DNA from: an uncultured Paracoccaceae bacterium
GTDB taxonomy: Bacteria; Pseudomonadota; Alphaproteobacteria; Rhodobacterales; Rhodobacteraceae
DNA length: 64,000 bases
NCBI GenBank assembly: GCA_947492825.1
Contig: CANLNT010000001.1
Location: forward strand, 744,001 to 808,000
Direction of reading: 5' to 3'
Shown: positions 18,030-26,315 of the stretch, one piece after another
How positions within the stretch are numbered: position 1 is the stretch's first letter
How the letters are laid out: each line of letters opens with the position of its first letter
The notes under the pieces: generated by a model
Told to the model about the DNA's origin: nothing
The model's input: the letters and a program-made list of their open reading frames with translations, nothing else
Database searches by the model: none
Position numbers and translations under genes: made by a program

Positions 18030-18168
18030 GATTTTGCTCGCTTTCTTTCATGCCCAGTGTCACCTTGTTCACCAACAATTGGTTCTCAACCGGGAACGGC
18101 TTCATGATATCTTTGGGATCATTTCGTGACGAGAATAAGATTTGTCGCCAAAACGCGAACAATCCCTG

Positions 18169-18828
18169 ATGCCTGATCTGATTGTGCATGAAATGGCGCC
18201 TTTCACGCTGCTGGGTGGTGCCGATGTTTCGCCGACTGTTCTTAAGATATGCCTAAGCCGCGCGCCGTGCGTGGTTGCCGCCGACGGCGGCGCGGATACC
18301 GCACTTGCGGCAGGTCTATCACCCTTGGCGGTGATCGGCGACCTTGACAGTGTTGGTGCTGCGGCGCGTGCGGCCTTTGCCGACCGGCTGCACTGGATCG
18401 ATGACACGAACAGCACCGACTTTGAAAAGGTGCTGCAACGGACGCGCGCGCCGCTGGTGCTGGCGGCGGGGTTTCTGGGTGGGCGGGTCGACCATACCTT
18501 TAGCGTGCTCAACACCCTGGCGCGCTATCCCGAGGCACCGGTTGTGCTGGTGAATGACGCTGACGCGGTCACGCTGCTGACCCGTCCAGTGACACTTGAT
18601 CTGCCCCCCAACACACGGCTTTCGCTGCTGCCGATGGAAGCGGCAGAGGTCACGACCACCGGCCTGCGCTGGAACCTCAGCGCCGCCGCGATGCAACCTG
18701 CCGGGCTGATCAGCCCCTCAAATGCCGTGGCCGAAACACCGGTGACGATCACGCCCCGGGGGCGGGTGTTTCTGACGGTGCCCCTGTCGGCGCTGGACGT
18801 TGTGACAGCCGCCGTTCACGGGCAATAA
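18169..18828 (+). CDS. thiN: Thiamine pyrophosphokinase
   Basis: About 219 residues. VVAADGGADTALAAG and VIGDLDSV (aspartates for Mg-ATP) and DDTNSTDFEKVL mark the TPK catalytic domain; FLGGRVDHTFSVLNTLARY continues it. The enzyme converts thiamine and ATP to thiamine diphosphate. The ATG at 18169 is preferred to a TTG at 18142; no strong ribosome-binding site is seen. The last 80 bases overlap the 3' end of the convergent EamA gene. Confidence 0.87.
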   Translation: MPDLIVHEMAPFTLLGGADVSPTVLKICLSRAPCVVAADGGADTALAAGLSPLAVIGDLDSVGAAARAAFADRLHWIDDTNSTDFEKVLQRTRAPLVLAAGFLGGRVDHTFSVLNTLARYPEAPVVLVNDADAVTLLTRPVTLDLPPNTRLSLLPMEAAEVTTTGLRWNLSAAAMQPAGLISPSNAVAETPVTITPRGRVFLTVPLSALDVVTAAVHGQ

Positions 18829-19681
18829 TATAAAGCCCCGCACCCACTGTGATGCAGATGCCAAGCGCGGCAAGTCCGTTGGGCAGGTCTTTGAAGATCA
18901 GCCAGCCGATCAGCGTGCCAAACGGGATTTCAAGGTATTGCATCGGGGCCAGCGTGGCAGCAGGGGCAAAGCGCAAGCTCCATGTCATCATCAGATGCGC
19001 AATGGTGCCCAACACCCCAAGCCCCGCCAGCAGCCACAGCGCCGTGCTGCCGGGCAGCGGCAATTGCAGCACCGGAAAGCTGCCCAGCAGCAGGGCCACA
19101 GGCACCAGCATCAGGCTGGCTTGCAACCCGCTGACAGTTTGCAGCGCAATGGGGTCCAGCGTCTTGGCGATCTTGCGGGTCACCAGCATGAACAGGGCAA
19201 AGTCGACGGCAACCGCGACCGGCAACAGTGCGGGCCAGCCGACGGTGGCAAAGTTCGGCTGAATGACCAGTAAGGTGCCGATAAACCCGATCCCACAGGC
19301 GATCATCCGTTGGCGGCCCACCTCTTCGCCCAGCACCAGATGGCCCAGTAGCAGCATGATGAAGGGCATTACAAAGGCAATCGCCAGCGCATCCGCCAGC
19401 GGCAGATAGCGCAAGGCGCTGAACATGAAGCCGATACCAATGATATGCAGCGCGCTGCGCGTCCAGGTTAGCGCCATGATTCCCTTTGGTAGACGCAGGC
19501 TCAACCCCGCCCACCAGACCAGCGGCAAGAGCAGCACGACCTGAATCGCAAAGCGCGCCAGCAACAGCATGGTCAGCGGCAATTGCCCGCCCAGCAGCTT
19601 GGCGATGCTGTCACCCAAGGGGGCCAGCATGCAAAAGCCAAGCATCAGCAGGATGCCAAGAAAGGGGCGGTCGGTCTGCAT
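18749..19681 (-). CDS. EamA-family (DMT superfamily) transporter
   Basis: A 310-residue inner-membrane protein with ten hydrophobic helices in two EamA halves. The first half has LLARFAIQVVLLLPLVWWAG and ALRYLPLADALAIAF; the second has APATLAPMQYLEIPFGTLIGW and GLAALGICITVGAGLYI. These are typical of drug/metabolite exporters (RhaT/YdcZ-like). The substrate is unknown. The C-terminal 26 codons overlap the 3' end of thiN on the other strand. Confidence 0.85.
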   Translation of the reverse strand: MQTDRPFLGILLMLGFCMLAPLGDSIAKLLGGQLPLTMLLLARFAIQVVLLLPLVWWAGLSLRLPKGIMALTWTRSALHIIGIGFMFSALRYLPLADALAIAFVMPFIMLLLGHLVLGEEVGRQRMIACGIGFIGTLLVIQPNFATVGWPALLPVAVAVDFALFMLVTRKIAKTLDPIALQTVSGLQASLMLVPVALLLGSFPVLQLPLPGSTALWLLAGLGVLGTIAHLMMTWSLRFAPAATLAPMQYLEIPFGTLIGWLIFKDLPNGLAALGICITVGAGLYIIARERRLSQRPAPTGAPSETPAPGA

Positions 19682-19898
19682 GTGCGCAGGCTAGGGCCTT
19701 GGGCGCGGCAGGGCTAGTGTGAGACGTCAATTGATTTAGACATTTCCCTCACGACATTGACCCAAAATGCAGTAATCGGCATAGCAGACCTTCGCGTGGG
19801 TGGTGGCGAAGGTCTCAAAAGAGCCCATACCTCCTGAGTTCTGCGAGGAGTGCGAACGGCAGCTTTGCAACTTGGTGCATCCCGAATAGTGTAGGCGC

Positions 19899-20384
19899 AT
19901 GAACGAATTCCGAAACGCGAAACCTTCCGACGCCCAGCGATGCTTTGAGATCGAAACTGATGCCTATGAAGGCGACGAGGCGGCAACCCTCGAAAAGATA
20001 TCCAAGAGAATTGAGGTCTATCCCGATGGTTTCCTCATTCTTGAGAAAAGAGGCGAGATCGTGGGCTTCATAAATTGCGGATGTGCTTATGAAGTCGAAA
20101 TGTCCGACGAGGAGTTCAAGGAGCTTGTTGGCCATGACCCGGACGCTCCAAATGTGGTCATAATGTCTGTTGTTGTTGATCCCGCGCATCAGGGCAAGGG
20201 CTTGTCACGGGCATTGATGGTCGAATTCGTGGGGCGCATGAAAAGACTAGGTAAGTCGACAATTCATCTCATGTGCAAAGAGCATCACGTCCCGCTTTAT
20301 CAGAGATTTGGATACAGCTATTTACAGCCATCGATTTCCGACCATGGAGGAATGACTTGGCATGAGATGTCTATGAAACTTTGA
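19899..20384 (+). CDS. GNAT-family N-acetyltransferase
   Basis: A 161-residue single-domain acetyltransferase. The acetyl-CoA loop reads VVDPAHQGKGLSRALM (about residue 89; Q/R-x-x-G-x-G/A type). Strand SVVVDP precedes it, and YQRFGYSY near the C-terminus is the usual last strand. The N-terminus FRNAKPSDAQRCFEIE is also typical. Base composition looks less GC-rich than the flanking genes, and the gene pairs with a second GNAT gene 19 bases downstream. Substrate unknown. Confidence 0.85.
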   Translation: MNEFRNAKPSDAQRCFEIETDAYEGDEAATLEKISKRIEVYPDGFLILEKRGEIVGFINCGCAYEVEMSDEEFKELVGHDPDAPNVVIMSVVVDPAHQGKGLSRALMVEFVGRMKRLGKSTIHLMCKEHHVPLYQRFGYSYLQPSISDHGGMTWHEMSMKL

Positions 20385-20403
20385 ACTTTCTGGAGTGAGA
20401 GAA

Positions 20404-20985
20404 GTGATACCACTTGAAAATCCTTTGCGATTGGCCGTTGAAACGGATGCCCATGCACTTGCGGACCTGGTGAACTTCGCAGACGAAGGCCTGCCGCTCC
20501 ATGTCTGGACCGGGTTGGCGCAAGATGGCGAGGATGCTTGGGCCATCGGTCGCGCGCGACAGGCCGAAAAGGCAAAAGAGGGGCAAGTGGTCGTCATCGA
20601 CTTTGGCAACGGGGCGGTTGCTGGCCTCACAGGCTATGGCATCGGATCTGAACCCGAAGAAATTGGAGATGACTTCCCAGCCTTGTTCCGCCCCTTGCAG
20701 GAGCTGGAAAACAAAGCCCTAGACAGCTGGTATGTTAATGTTCTGGCTTGCTACCCAGAGAACCGAGGACAGGGACTTGGTTCGAAACTGCTCGATGTCG
20801 CCGACGCGATAGCCCGCGACGCGGGGTACAACAAAATGAGTGTAATTGTCGCCGACGAAAACGTGGGAGCGAGACGTCTATACGAGCGAAAAGGATACTC
20901 TGAGCTGGACAAAGCCCCATGCGCCAAAGACGGGTGGGAGACTGAGACCGAAAACTGGGTCCTCCTCGTCAAGTCGCTTTCCTGA
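20404..20985 (+). CDS. GNAT-family N-acetyltransferase
   Basis: About 193 residues. GTG at 20404 is chosen because GGAG lies eight bases before it. The CoA-binding motif is NRGQGLGSKLLDVADA (about residue 121), followed by VADENVGARRLYERKGYSE, the classic GNAT motif B. The second of a pair of GNAT genes in a small stretch with different base composition, bounded by a non-coding 285-base stretch. It may act on a small molecule or a ribosomal/peptide substrate; this cannot be told. Confidence 0.85.
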   Translation: MIPLENPLRLAVETDAHALADLVNFADEGLPLHVWTGLAQDGEDAWAIGRARQAEKAKEGQVVVIDFGNGAVAGLTGYGIGSEPEEIGDDFPALFRPLQELENKALDSWYVNVLACYPENRGQGLGSKLLDVADAIARDAGYNKMSVIVADENVGARRLYERKGYSELDKAPCAKDGWETETENWVLLVKSLS

Positions 20986-21269
20986 GTGTGCGAGTAATCA
21001 GACTTTCTTGGAAAAGACCGCTCTCGCTTTTGGGCTAAAGTGGCGTCGGCAATCACGAGCAGTCTTTCTTACTGCGCTGCTCGAGACCTGCCATTGCTGG
21101 GAGAACGACGAAGGTCGGCAAAGTTCCGCATTTGAGACATACGAGCTGATGCGCGGAAAGGCAGGTCTGGGCCAATGCTTCACGATTGAGCCGTTATTGC
21201 GTGAAACGGTCCGCTGCTCTGATTTAGCAATGTCGATGCACCGACGAGAAGATGAACGACGTTCCGCAG

Positions 21270-21686
21270 CTAGCCCTCTTGCGCGGGGATTGTGGCCGGT
21301 GCGCGTTCGCCAAGGGCAAAGCGCGCCACGTCGACATAGTCAAAGGCCAGTGAGATCGTGATCACCGTCAGGATTATCCCCATAATCACCCGTGCCGCGC
21401 GGGGCGCATTGCCCTTGCTGATAAGGCGCCACAGATAGATCGCAAGCGGAGTCCACAGGATGATGTGCGGCAATCCCAACAGCTTCACATATCCCATTTG
21501 CTGAAACAGCATGTCGATGGCAAAGGCCGCGCCAAAGCTGGCGATGATGCAAAAGACTGCCGCCATCCGGGTCTCGCGCCAGATGAACAGGGCCAGCGGC
21601 AAGACAAAGGCCCCGACGAACAGAACCGGCAACCAATATTGCAGCCACGCGGGGCCAAAAGTGTTCATCGCTTCTGTCAGGGTCAT
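21270..21686 (-). CDS. Small multi-pass membrane protein, unknown function
   Basis: About 138 residues with four predicted membrane helices (WLPVLFVGAFVLPLALFIW, AAVFCIIASFGAAFAIDML, HIILWTPLAIYLW, VIMGIILTVITISLAF). ATG at 21686 overlaps the stop of the upstream methyltransferase gene (ATGA), which indicates coupled translation. No conserved family motif was recognised. Confidence 0.7.
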   Translation of the reverse strand: MTLTEAMNTFGPAWLQYWLPVLFVGAFVLPLALFIWRETRMAAVFCIIASFGAAFAIDMLFQQMGYVKLLGLPHIILWTPLAIYLWRLISKGNAPRAARVIMGIILTVITISLAFDYVDVARFALGERAPATIPAQEG

Positions 21687-22423
21687 CTCGGGTCCTTTCG
21701 CGCCATCCGTAGCTCGCAAATGATCTCGTCACTCGCGATGGGGTCAAACGCCCCGCCTGACCAATCGCCCAAGGGTCGCTGCATGTCCAGCCCGGCGCGC
21801 GCTGCGTGCTGGCGAATGGCGGGCAGATCCAGAAACCGCAGCGTGCTGATGCTGTCCTTTGGACCTTCGGGCAGGTGATAGCGGGTGGTAAAGGTGATCT
21901 GGTCAGTCGTGGCCGCGTTCACCCAGCGCGACAATCCCACCGGACCATGCGGGCCTGTGATGTCCTTGTCATGATGCCAGCGCTGGGCCCAGTCCTGCGC
22001 AGGGTTTCGGGTTTCAAAGACGAAACGCCCGCCCACGGACAAAAGCCCGGCGATGGTCGCGAAAAGCCCTGCAATTTCGGTATCCGTCAGCAAGGTCTGA
22101 AACGCATGGCCGGTCATGTAGATCAGATCAAACGGCCCCTCGGCCGCATCCGCGAACCCTTGAGCCCAATTGACCCTGTCGCCACCCGGACGGCGGCGTG
22201 CGACCTCCAGCATCTGCGCTGCCGGGTCAACGCCGGTTACATCATGCCCCGCCTGCGCGATCCTTGCGGCAATTAACCCCGTCCCACAGCCGATATCCAG
22301 CACCCGCATCGGCGCCGGGCCGGGCAGGGCGGCGTAAAACGCCCGATCCGCGCTCCAGCCGCATTCGGCATCATAAAGGGCGACCAGTACGGGGTCGGTA
22401 TAGTGCGGATCAAGCGATGGCAT
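21683..22423 (-). CDS. Class I SAM-dependent methyltransferase
   Basis: A 246-residue cytosolic methyltransferase. SAM-binding motif I is VLDIGCGTGLIAARIA (about residue 40), motif II acid in VTGVDPAAQMLEVARR, and a motif IV-like FDLIYMTGHAFQ. It follows the serine ammonia-lyase gene by nine bases and overlaps the next, small membrane-protein gene. Substrate unknown. Confidence 0.85.
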   Translation of the reverse strand: MPSLDPHYTDPVLVALYDAECGWSADRAFYAALPGPAPMRVLDIGCGTGLIAARIAQAGHDVTGVDPAAQMLEVARRRPGGDRVNWAQGFADAAEGPFDLIYMTGHAFQTLLTDTEIAGLFATIAGLLSVGGRFVFETRNPAQDWAQRWHHDKDITGPHGPVGLSRWVNAATTDQITFTTRYHLPEGPKDSISTLRFLDLPAIRQHAARAGLDMQRPLGDWSGGAFDPIASDEIICELRMARKDPR

Positions 22424-22432
22424 TGCGCCAAA

Positions 22433-23806
22433 CTAGCAGTTCGGCACGTTTACGGCGAGGCCACCAAGTGCCGTTTCCTTGTACTTCTCGCTCATGTCCA
22501 TGCCGGTCTGGCGCATGGTTTCAATCGCGGCATCCAACGGTACCAGATGGGTGCCGTCGCCGCGCAGCGACAGGCTGGCGGCACTGACCGCCTTGATGCA
22601 GCCCAGCCCATTGCGTTCGATGCAGGGCACCTGCACCAGCCCCCGGATCGGATCACAAGTCATGCCCAAGTGATGTTCCAGCGCGATTTCTGCCGCGTTT
22701 TCAATTTGTTCCGGGGTGCCGCCCATCACGGCACACAGGCCAGCGGCGGCCATCGCACTGGCGCTGCCCACCTCAGCCTGACAGCCGCACTCGGCCCCGC
22801 TGATGCTGGCGTTGAACTTGATCAACCCGCCGATGGCGGCTGCGGTCAGCAGGAATTCTGGCACCTTTGACACCGTGGCTCCCGGCACGTGGTCCAGCCA
22901 ATAGCGGATCACCCCCGGCACCACACCCGCAGCCCCGTTGGTGGGGGCGGTGACTACCTGACCCCCGGCTGCGTTTTCTTCGTTCACCGCCATCGCATAG
23001 GTCGACATCCAGTCGTTGATCGTATGTGGGGCTGGCTGGTTCAGCCCGCGTTCCGCGATCAGCGCATCATGAATGCCCTTGGCCCGCCTGCGCACCTTCA
23101 GCCCGCCCGGCAGGATGCCATCACTGGTCAGCCCCCGATCAATGCAGGCGTTCATCACCTCCCAGATCCGGGTCAGCCCCTTGTCCAGCCCGCCTGCATT
23201 GCGGCGGCTCAACTCATTGGCGCGCTTCATCTCGGCAATGCTCTTGCCGCTGGTCTGCGCCATCTCCAGCATCTCGACCGCTGACTTGAACGGATAGGGG
23301 ACCGGCGGCCCATCGTCGGTGTCCTTGCCCGCGGCCAATTCCGCCTCGGTCAGGACAAAGCCGCCGCCGATGGAATAATAGGTGATCTGCGTGACCACAT
23401 CGCCCTGCGGATCAAGGCCGCGCAGGATCATCCCGTTGGCATGACCGGGCAGCGGATCGCCAAAGTCGAAAACCACATCATCCTTGGGATGAAAGGCCAA
23501 TGTGCCCAGCCCCTCTGGCTGCACATTGTGGTCGTCACGGATGCGCGCCAGCTCTGCTTCGGCCCGGTCCGCGTCATAGTTCTCGGCCACAAACCCCGCC
23601 AGCCCAAGGATCACCGCCCGGTCCGTCGCATGACCGACACCGGTAAAGGCGAGCGAGCCATGCAGACTGGCCCGCAGACCGGCGACCTTGAACGGCTGCG
23701 CGCGCAGATGATCCAGAAACTGCGCTGCTGCGACCATCGGACCAATGGTGTGGGACGAGGACGGGCCAACGCCCACTTTGAACATGTCAAAAACGCTCAG
23801 AAACAT
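22433..23806 (-). CDS. sdaA: L-serine ammonia-lyase, iron-sulfur type
   Basis: A single-chain 457-residue enzyme converting L-serine to pyruvate and ammonia. The beta domain opens SVFDMFKVGVGPSSSHTIGP. The alpha domain carries the [4Fe-4S] cysteines in AECGCQAEVGSASAMAAAG and MTCDPIRGLVQVPC, ending NVPNC. ATG at 23806 overlaps the stop of the GST gene (TGATG). Cytosolic catabolic role; coupling to the GST gene is positional only. Confidence 0.93.
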   Translation of the reverse strand: MFLSVFDMFKVGVGPSSSHTIGPMVAAAQFLDHLRAQPFKVAGLRASLHGSLAFTGVGHATDRAVILGLAGFVAENYDADRAEAELARIRDDHNVQPEGLGTLAFHPKDDVVFDFGDPLPGHANGMILRGLDPQGDVVTQITYYSIGGGFVLTEAELAAGKDTDDGPPVPYPFKSAVEMLEMAQTSGKSIAEMKRANELSRRNAGGLDKGLTRIWEVMNACIDRGLTSDGILPGGLKVRRRAKGIHDALIAERGLNQPAPHTINDWMSTYAMAVNEENAAGGQVVTAPTNGAAGVVPGVIRYWLDHVPGATVSKVPEFLLTAAAIGGLIKFNASISGAECGCQAEVGSASAMAAAGLCAVMGGTPEQIENAAEIALEHHLGMTCDPIRGLVQVPCIERNGLGCIKAVSAASLSLRGDGTHLVPLDAAIETMRQTGMDMSEKYKETALGGLAVNVPNC

Positions 23807-24492
23807 CAGATCGCACGTCCTTCGGGCGGGTTCGGGGAAGAGGGGGCAGAAAACGGCGTCGGGCCAAGCCCCTCGGCCGCCTGCGCCTTGGCGGTGCAAG
23901 CCCACAGATCAGCGCGTCGGGCAAAGGTCAAAAGCCTTGGGTAGTCGGACAGGGCGAACCAGTCATTTGGCGCACCATAAAGCGCCAGCCACCGCAGCAT
24001 CGGTGCGAGATAGCAGCCCTGCGCAGTGGGGCCATCAGCCTCAAGCCACGGCGCGCGCGCGGCATCATTCATCACGCGCAACATCTCTGCGACCCGCCTT
24101 TGGGTCTTTTTGTGCAGTGGCCCGACATCGCCATCGACGTGCTTGTCGGGATAAAACAGAATGCGCAGTGCGGGGTGCAGCGTGTTGGCCAGCCAGACCA
24201 ACCACTGCACATCATGGGCACGACCCGCGCCACGTGGGTCCGCCATCAGCCCGCCGTTTTGGTCCGCCAGCCACAACAGAATCGCGCCGGTTTCAAACAT
24301 CGGCCCTTCAGGCGTTTCCAGCACTGGGATCAGCCCATTGGGGTTCAGCGCGAGATAGGCGGCACTGCGCTGGGCGCGCGCGCCGCGATCCACCAGCACC
24401 GTCTCAAACGGCAGGTCCAGATGATCGAGCGCCAAGCGGACGCACAAGGATGCGTTGTCAGGGGCGTAATGCAGGCGCAGCGGCGGTGTCAT
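23806..24492 (-). CDS. Glutathione S-transferase family protein
   Basis: A 228-residue GST. The thioredoxin-like N-domain has LHYAPDNASLCVRLAL and NPNGLIPVLETPEGPMFETGAI, with the conserved cis-Pro and the ES/ET acidic loop for glutathione. The all-helical C-domain follows from about residue 90. It is cytosolic and coupled to sdaA downstream. Substrate unknown. Confidence 0.85.
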   Translation of the reverse strand: MTPPLRLHYAPDNASLCVRLALDHLDLPFETVLVDRGARAQRSAAYLALNPNGLIPVLETPEGPMFETGAILLWLADQNGGLMADPRGAGRAHDVQWLVWLANTLHPALRILFYPDKHVDGDVGPLHKKTQRRVAEMLRVMNDAARAPWLEADGPTAQGCYLAPMLRWLALYGAPNDWFALSDYPRLLTFARRADLWACTAKAQAAEGLGPTPFSAPSSPNPPEGRAI

Positions 24493-24545
24493 GTGGTGTT
24501 TCTACCGCGCAATCGCCCACGGGGGCGACCGAAACCGACGCTTGG

Positions 24546-25100
24546 TCACTCAAAAGGGCGCGGCAGATCGCGCGCGGCAGACTGGGCCCGCCAATCGGCA
24601 AAGGCTGCGTCAAACCGCGTCAGATCCCAGCGCAGGTCTTGCGGCGCGCCATGACGGTCCGTGAAAGTCATCTGCAATACCCCACCGCCGCGCGCCGCGT
24701 TCAGGAAATCCTGCGCTGCCTCACCGTCCATCGTGCAGGTCAACCCGGTGCGACAGCCCAATCGGTTATCCACCCAGACCTGCGCGTCGTCGCGGATGAT
24801 CTGCGGCCCCTCGCCGGGAAAGACGGTGCCTGCCTCCATCCCGAATTCGACACCGGCACCGGTGACAAAGACGAACATCGCCCCGAACTTGGGGCGCGGC
24901 GAAAACACCTCCACATAGCGGATATAGCACCGCTCTTCTGTCAGATCGCCGGTTGTGCGTTCATCGCAAAAGACATCCCACAACCCATAGGCCGCCTGAT
25001 GCGTCACGACCCATTCGCCCGGCGTGTCATTGCCGTCCCGGTCCTGCGCCACCCCCACAGAGGCCATGCAAGCCAACAATAGTGCCACGATATACTTCAT
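24546..25100 (-). CDS. Exported IalB-like protein
   Basis: About 184 residues beginning with a signal peptide (MKYIVALLLACMASVGVAQD). The body shows the IalB pattern: WDVFCDERT and EERCYIRYV cysteines, GVEFGMEAGTVF, a CRTGLTC disulfide pair and a C-terminal LQMTFTDRHG then LTRFDAAFADW. IalB proteins were named from a Bartonella invasion locus but are widespread periplasmic proteins in alphaproteobacteria. The match is distant, so the family call is tentative. Confidence 0.62.
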   Translation of the reverse strand: MKYIVALLLACMASVGVAQDRDGNDTPGEWVVTHQAAYGLWDVFCDERTTGDLTEERCYIRYVEVFSPRPKFGAMFVFVTGAGVEFGMEAGTVFPGEGPQIIRDDAQVWVDNRLGCRTGLTCTMDGEAAQDFLNAARGGGVLQMTFTDRHGAPQDLRWDLTRFDAAFADWRAQSAARDLPRPFE

Positions 25101-25241
25101 CAAATTGCCTCCGCCTTTGCGCCACATTAACCAAGCCCGTGCAACACCCCAGACACGACCGCGTGAAGGGGGGCTGATTTGCCCCCTCGCGCCGGTTTCT
25201 CTTTGGGCCTATAACGCCCTCGTCTGCTACAGGAGCTTGCC

Positions 25242-26030
25242 ATGCCATCGGAACTGTCCCCCATCGACAAAGCAAAGTTTGTGGCCGCCAAACGTGCCAC
25301 TGAATTTGTGGAAAGCGGGATGAAGGTTGGTCTTGGCACCGGATCGACAGCCGCCTGGCTTGTGCGTTGCCTGGGCGAACTGGTCCGGGACGAAGGGCTG
25401 CGCATCAAGGGTGTGCCGACTTCCAGCCGTACCGCGCAGCTTGCCCGCGATGTCGGGATCGAAGTGATTTCTCTGGACGAGGCGAAATGGCTCGACATCA
25501 CCATTGACGGCGCTGACGAATACGACGGTGATCTGAACCTGATCAAGGGCGGTGGCGGCGCACTTTTGCAGGAAAAGATCGTGGCAACCGCCTCTGACCA
25601 GATGGTCGTGATCGCTGACATCTCGAAAAAAGTGGACACGCTGGGGGCCTTCCCCTTGCCGGTCGAGGTGATCCCATTTGGCTGGCAAACCTCCAAGACC
25701 CTGATCGAAGAGATGCTGACCGGCATGGATGTGCTGGGCAATTCCGCCAGCCTGCGTATGAACGGCGACGCCCCCTTTGTCACGGACGAGGGCAACCACA
25801 TTCTTGATCTGCACCTCAACCGGATCGGCAATGCGCGGCAATTGTCGCTGGTGCTCAATCAGGTGCCGGGTGTGGTGGAAAATGGCCTGTTCATCGACAT
25901 CTGCGACGCCGTGGTGATCGGCTACGGCGATGGCCGGGTCGAAGTGCAGGATATCAACACCGGCACCAGCGAAGAGACCCGGTTTGATTTTCTTGAAACC
26001 GACAATCTTTTCTCTGACATGGCTGACTAG
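25242..26030 (+). CDS. rpiA: Ribose-5-phosphate isomerase A
   Basis: A 262-residue cytosolic enzyme interconverting ribose 5-phosphate and ribulose 5-phosphate. VGLGTGSTAAWLV binds the phosphate, DGADEYDGDLNLIKGGGGAL carries the catalytic Asp/Lys region, and KVDTLGAFPLPVEVIPFGW is conserved. GAGCTTGCC precedes the ATG. It is monocistronic, with a GC stem downstream at 26066-26087. Confidence 0.96.
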   Translation: MPSELSPIDKAKFVAAKRATEFVESGMKVGLGTGSTAAWLVRCLGELVRDEGLRIKGVPTSSRTAQLARDVGIEVISLDEAKWLDITIDGADEYDGDLNLIKGGGGALLQEKIVATASDQMVVIADISKKVDTLGAFPLPVEVIPFGWQTSKTLIEEMLTGMDVLGNSASLRMNGDAPFVTDEGNHILDLHLNRIGNARQLSLVLNQVPGVVENGLFIDICDAVVIGYGDGRVEVQDINTGTSEETRFDFLETDNLFSDMAD

Positions 26031-26065
26031 CGCGGTTTTGGACTGACTAAGCAGAAAAGCGCCCA

Positions 26066-26087
26066 GCCACCGCCCCTCTGCGGTGGC
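26066..26087 (+). terminator. GC hairpin downstream of rpiA
   Basis: GCCACCGC pairs perfectly with GCGGTGGC across a CCCTCT loop, 36 bases after the rpiA stop. There is no T-run, so it may be a Rho-type or weak terminator. Confidence 0.4.
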
Positions 26088-26315
26088 AGGATGCCGCCTG
26101 TTCGCAGCCCTGCGCCATTGCAAGCGTTTTCAAGATATTAACCAAAGCTCCGCAACAATCGGTTCGGCGGTGTTCCGGCGGTTGTGCGATTTTTCGCTTA
26201 TTTTCGAGCGGCTTAAGCCAGTTGGAACAATGCCGTTCTCTCGCCACAACGCCGTTCGCTTTGGTAGCTAGACCCGTACATAGGCACCGCACCCAGCCAC
26301 CCGAAAGGACACATC

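Noticed and set aside
20846-21361. 171-residue plus-strand frame over the GNAT end
   Set aside because: Overlaps the clear GNAT coding frame in another phase and then covers DNA without motif.
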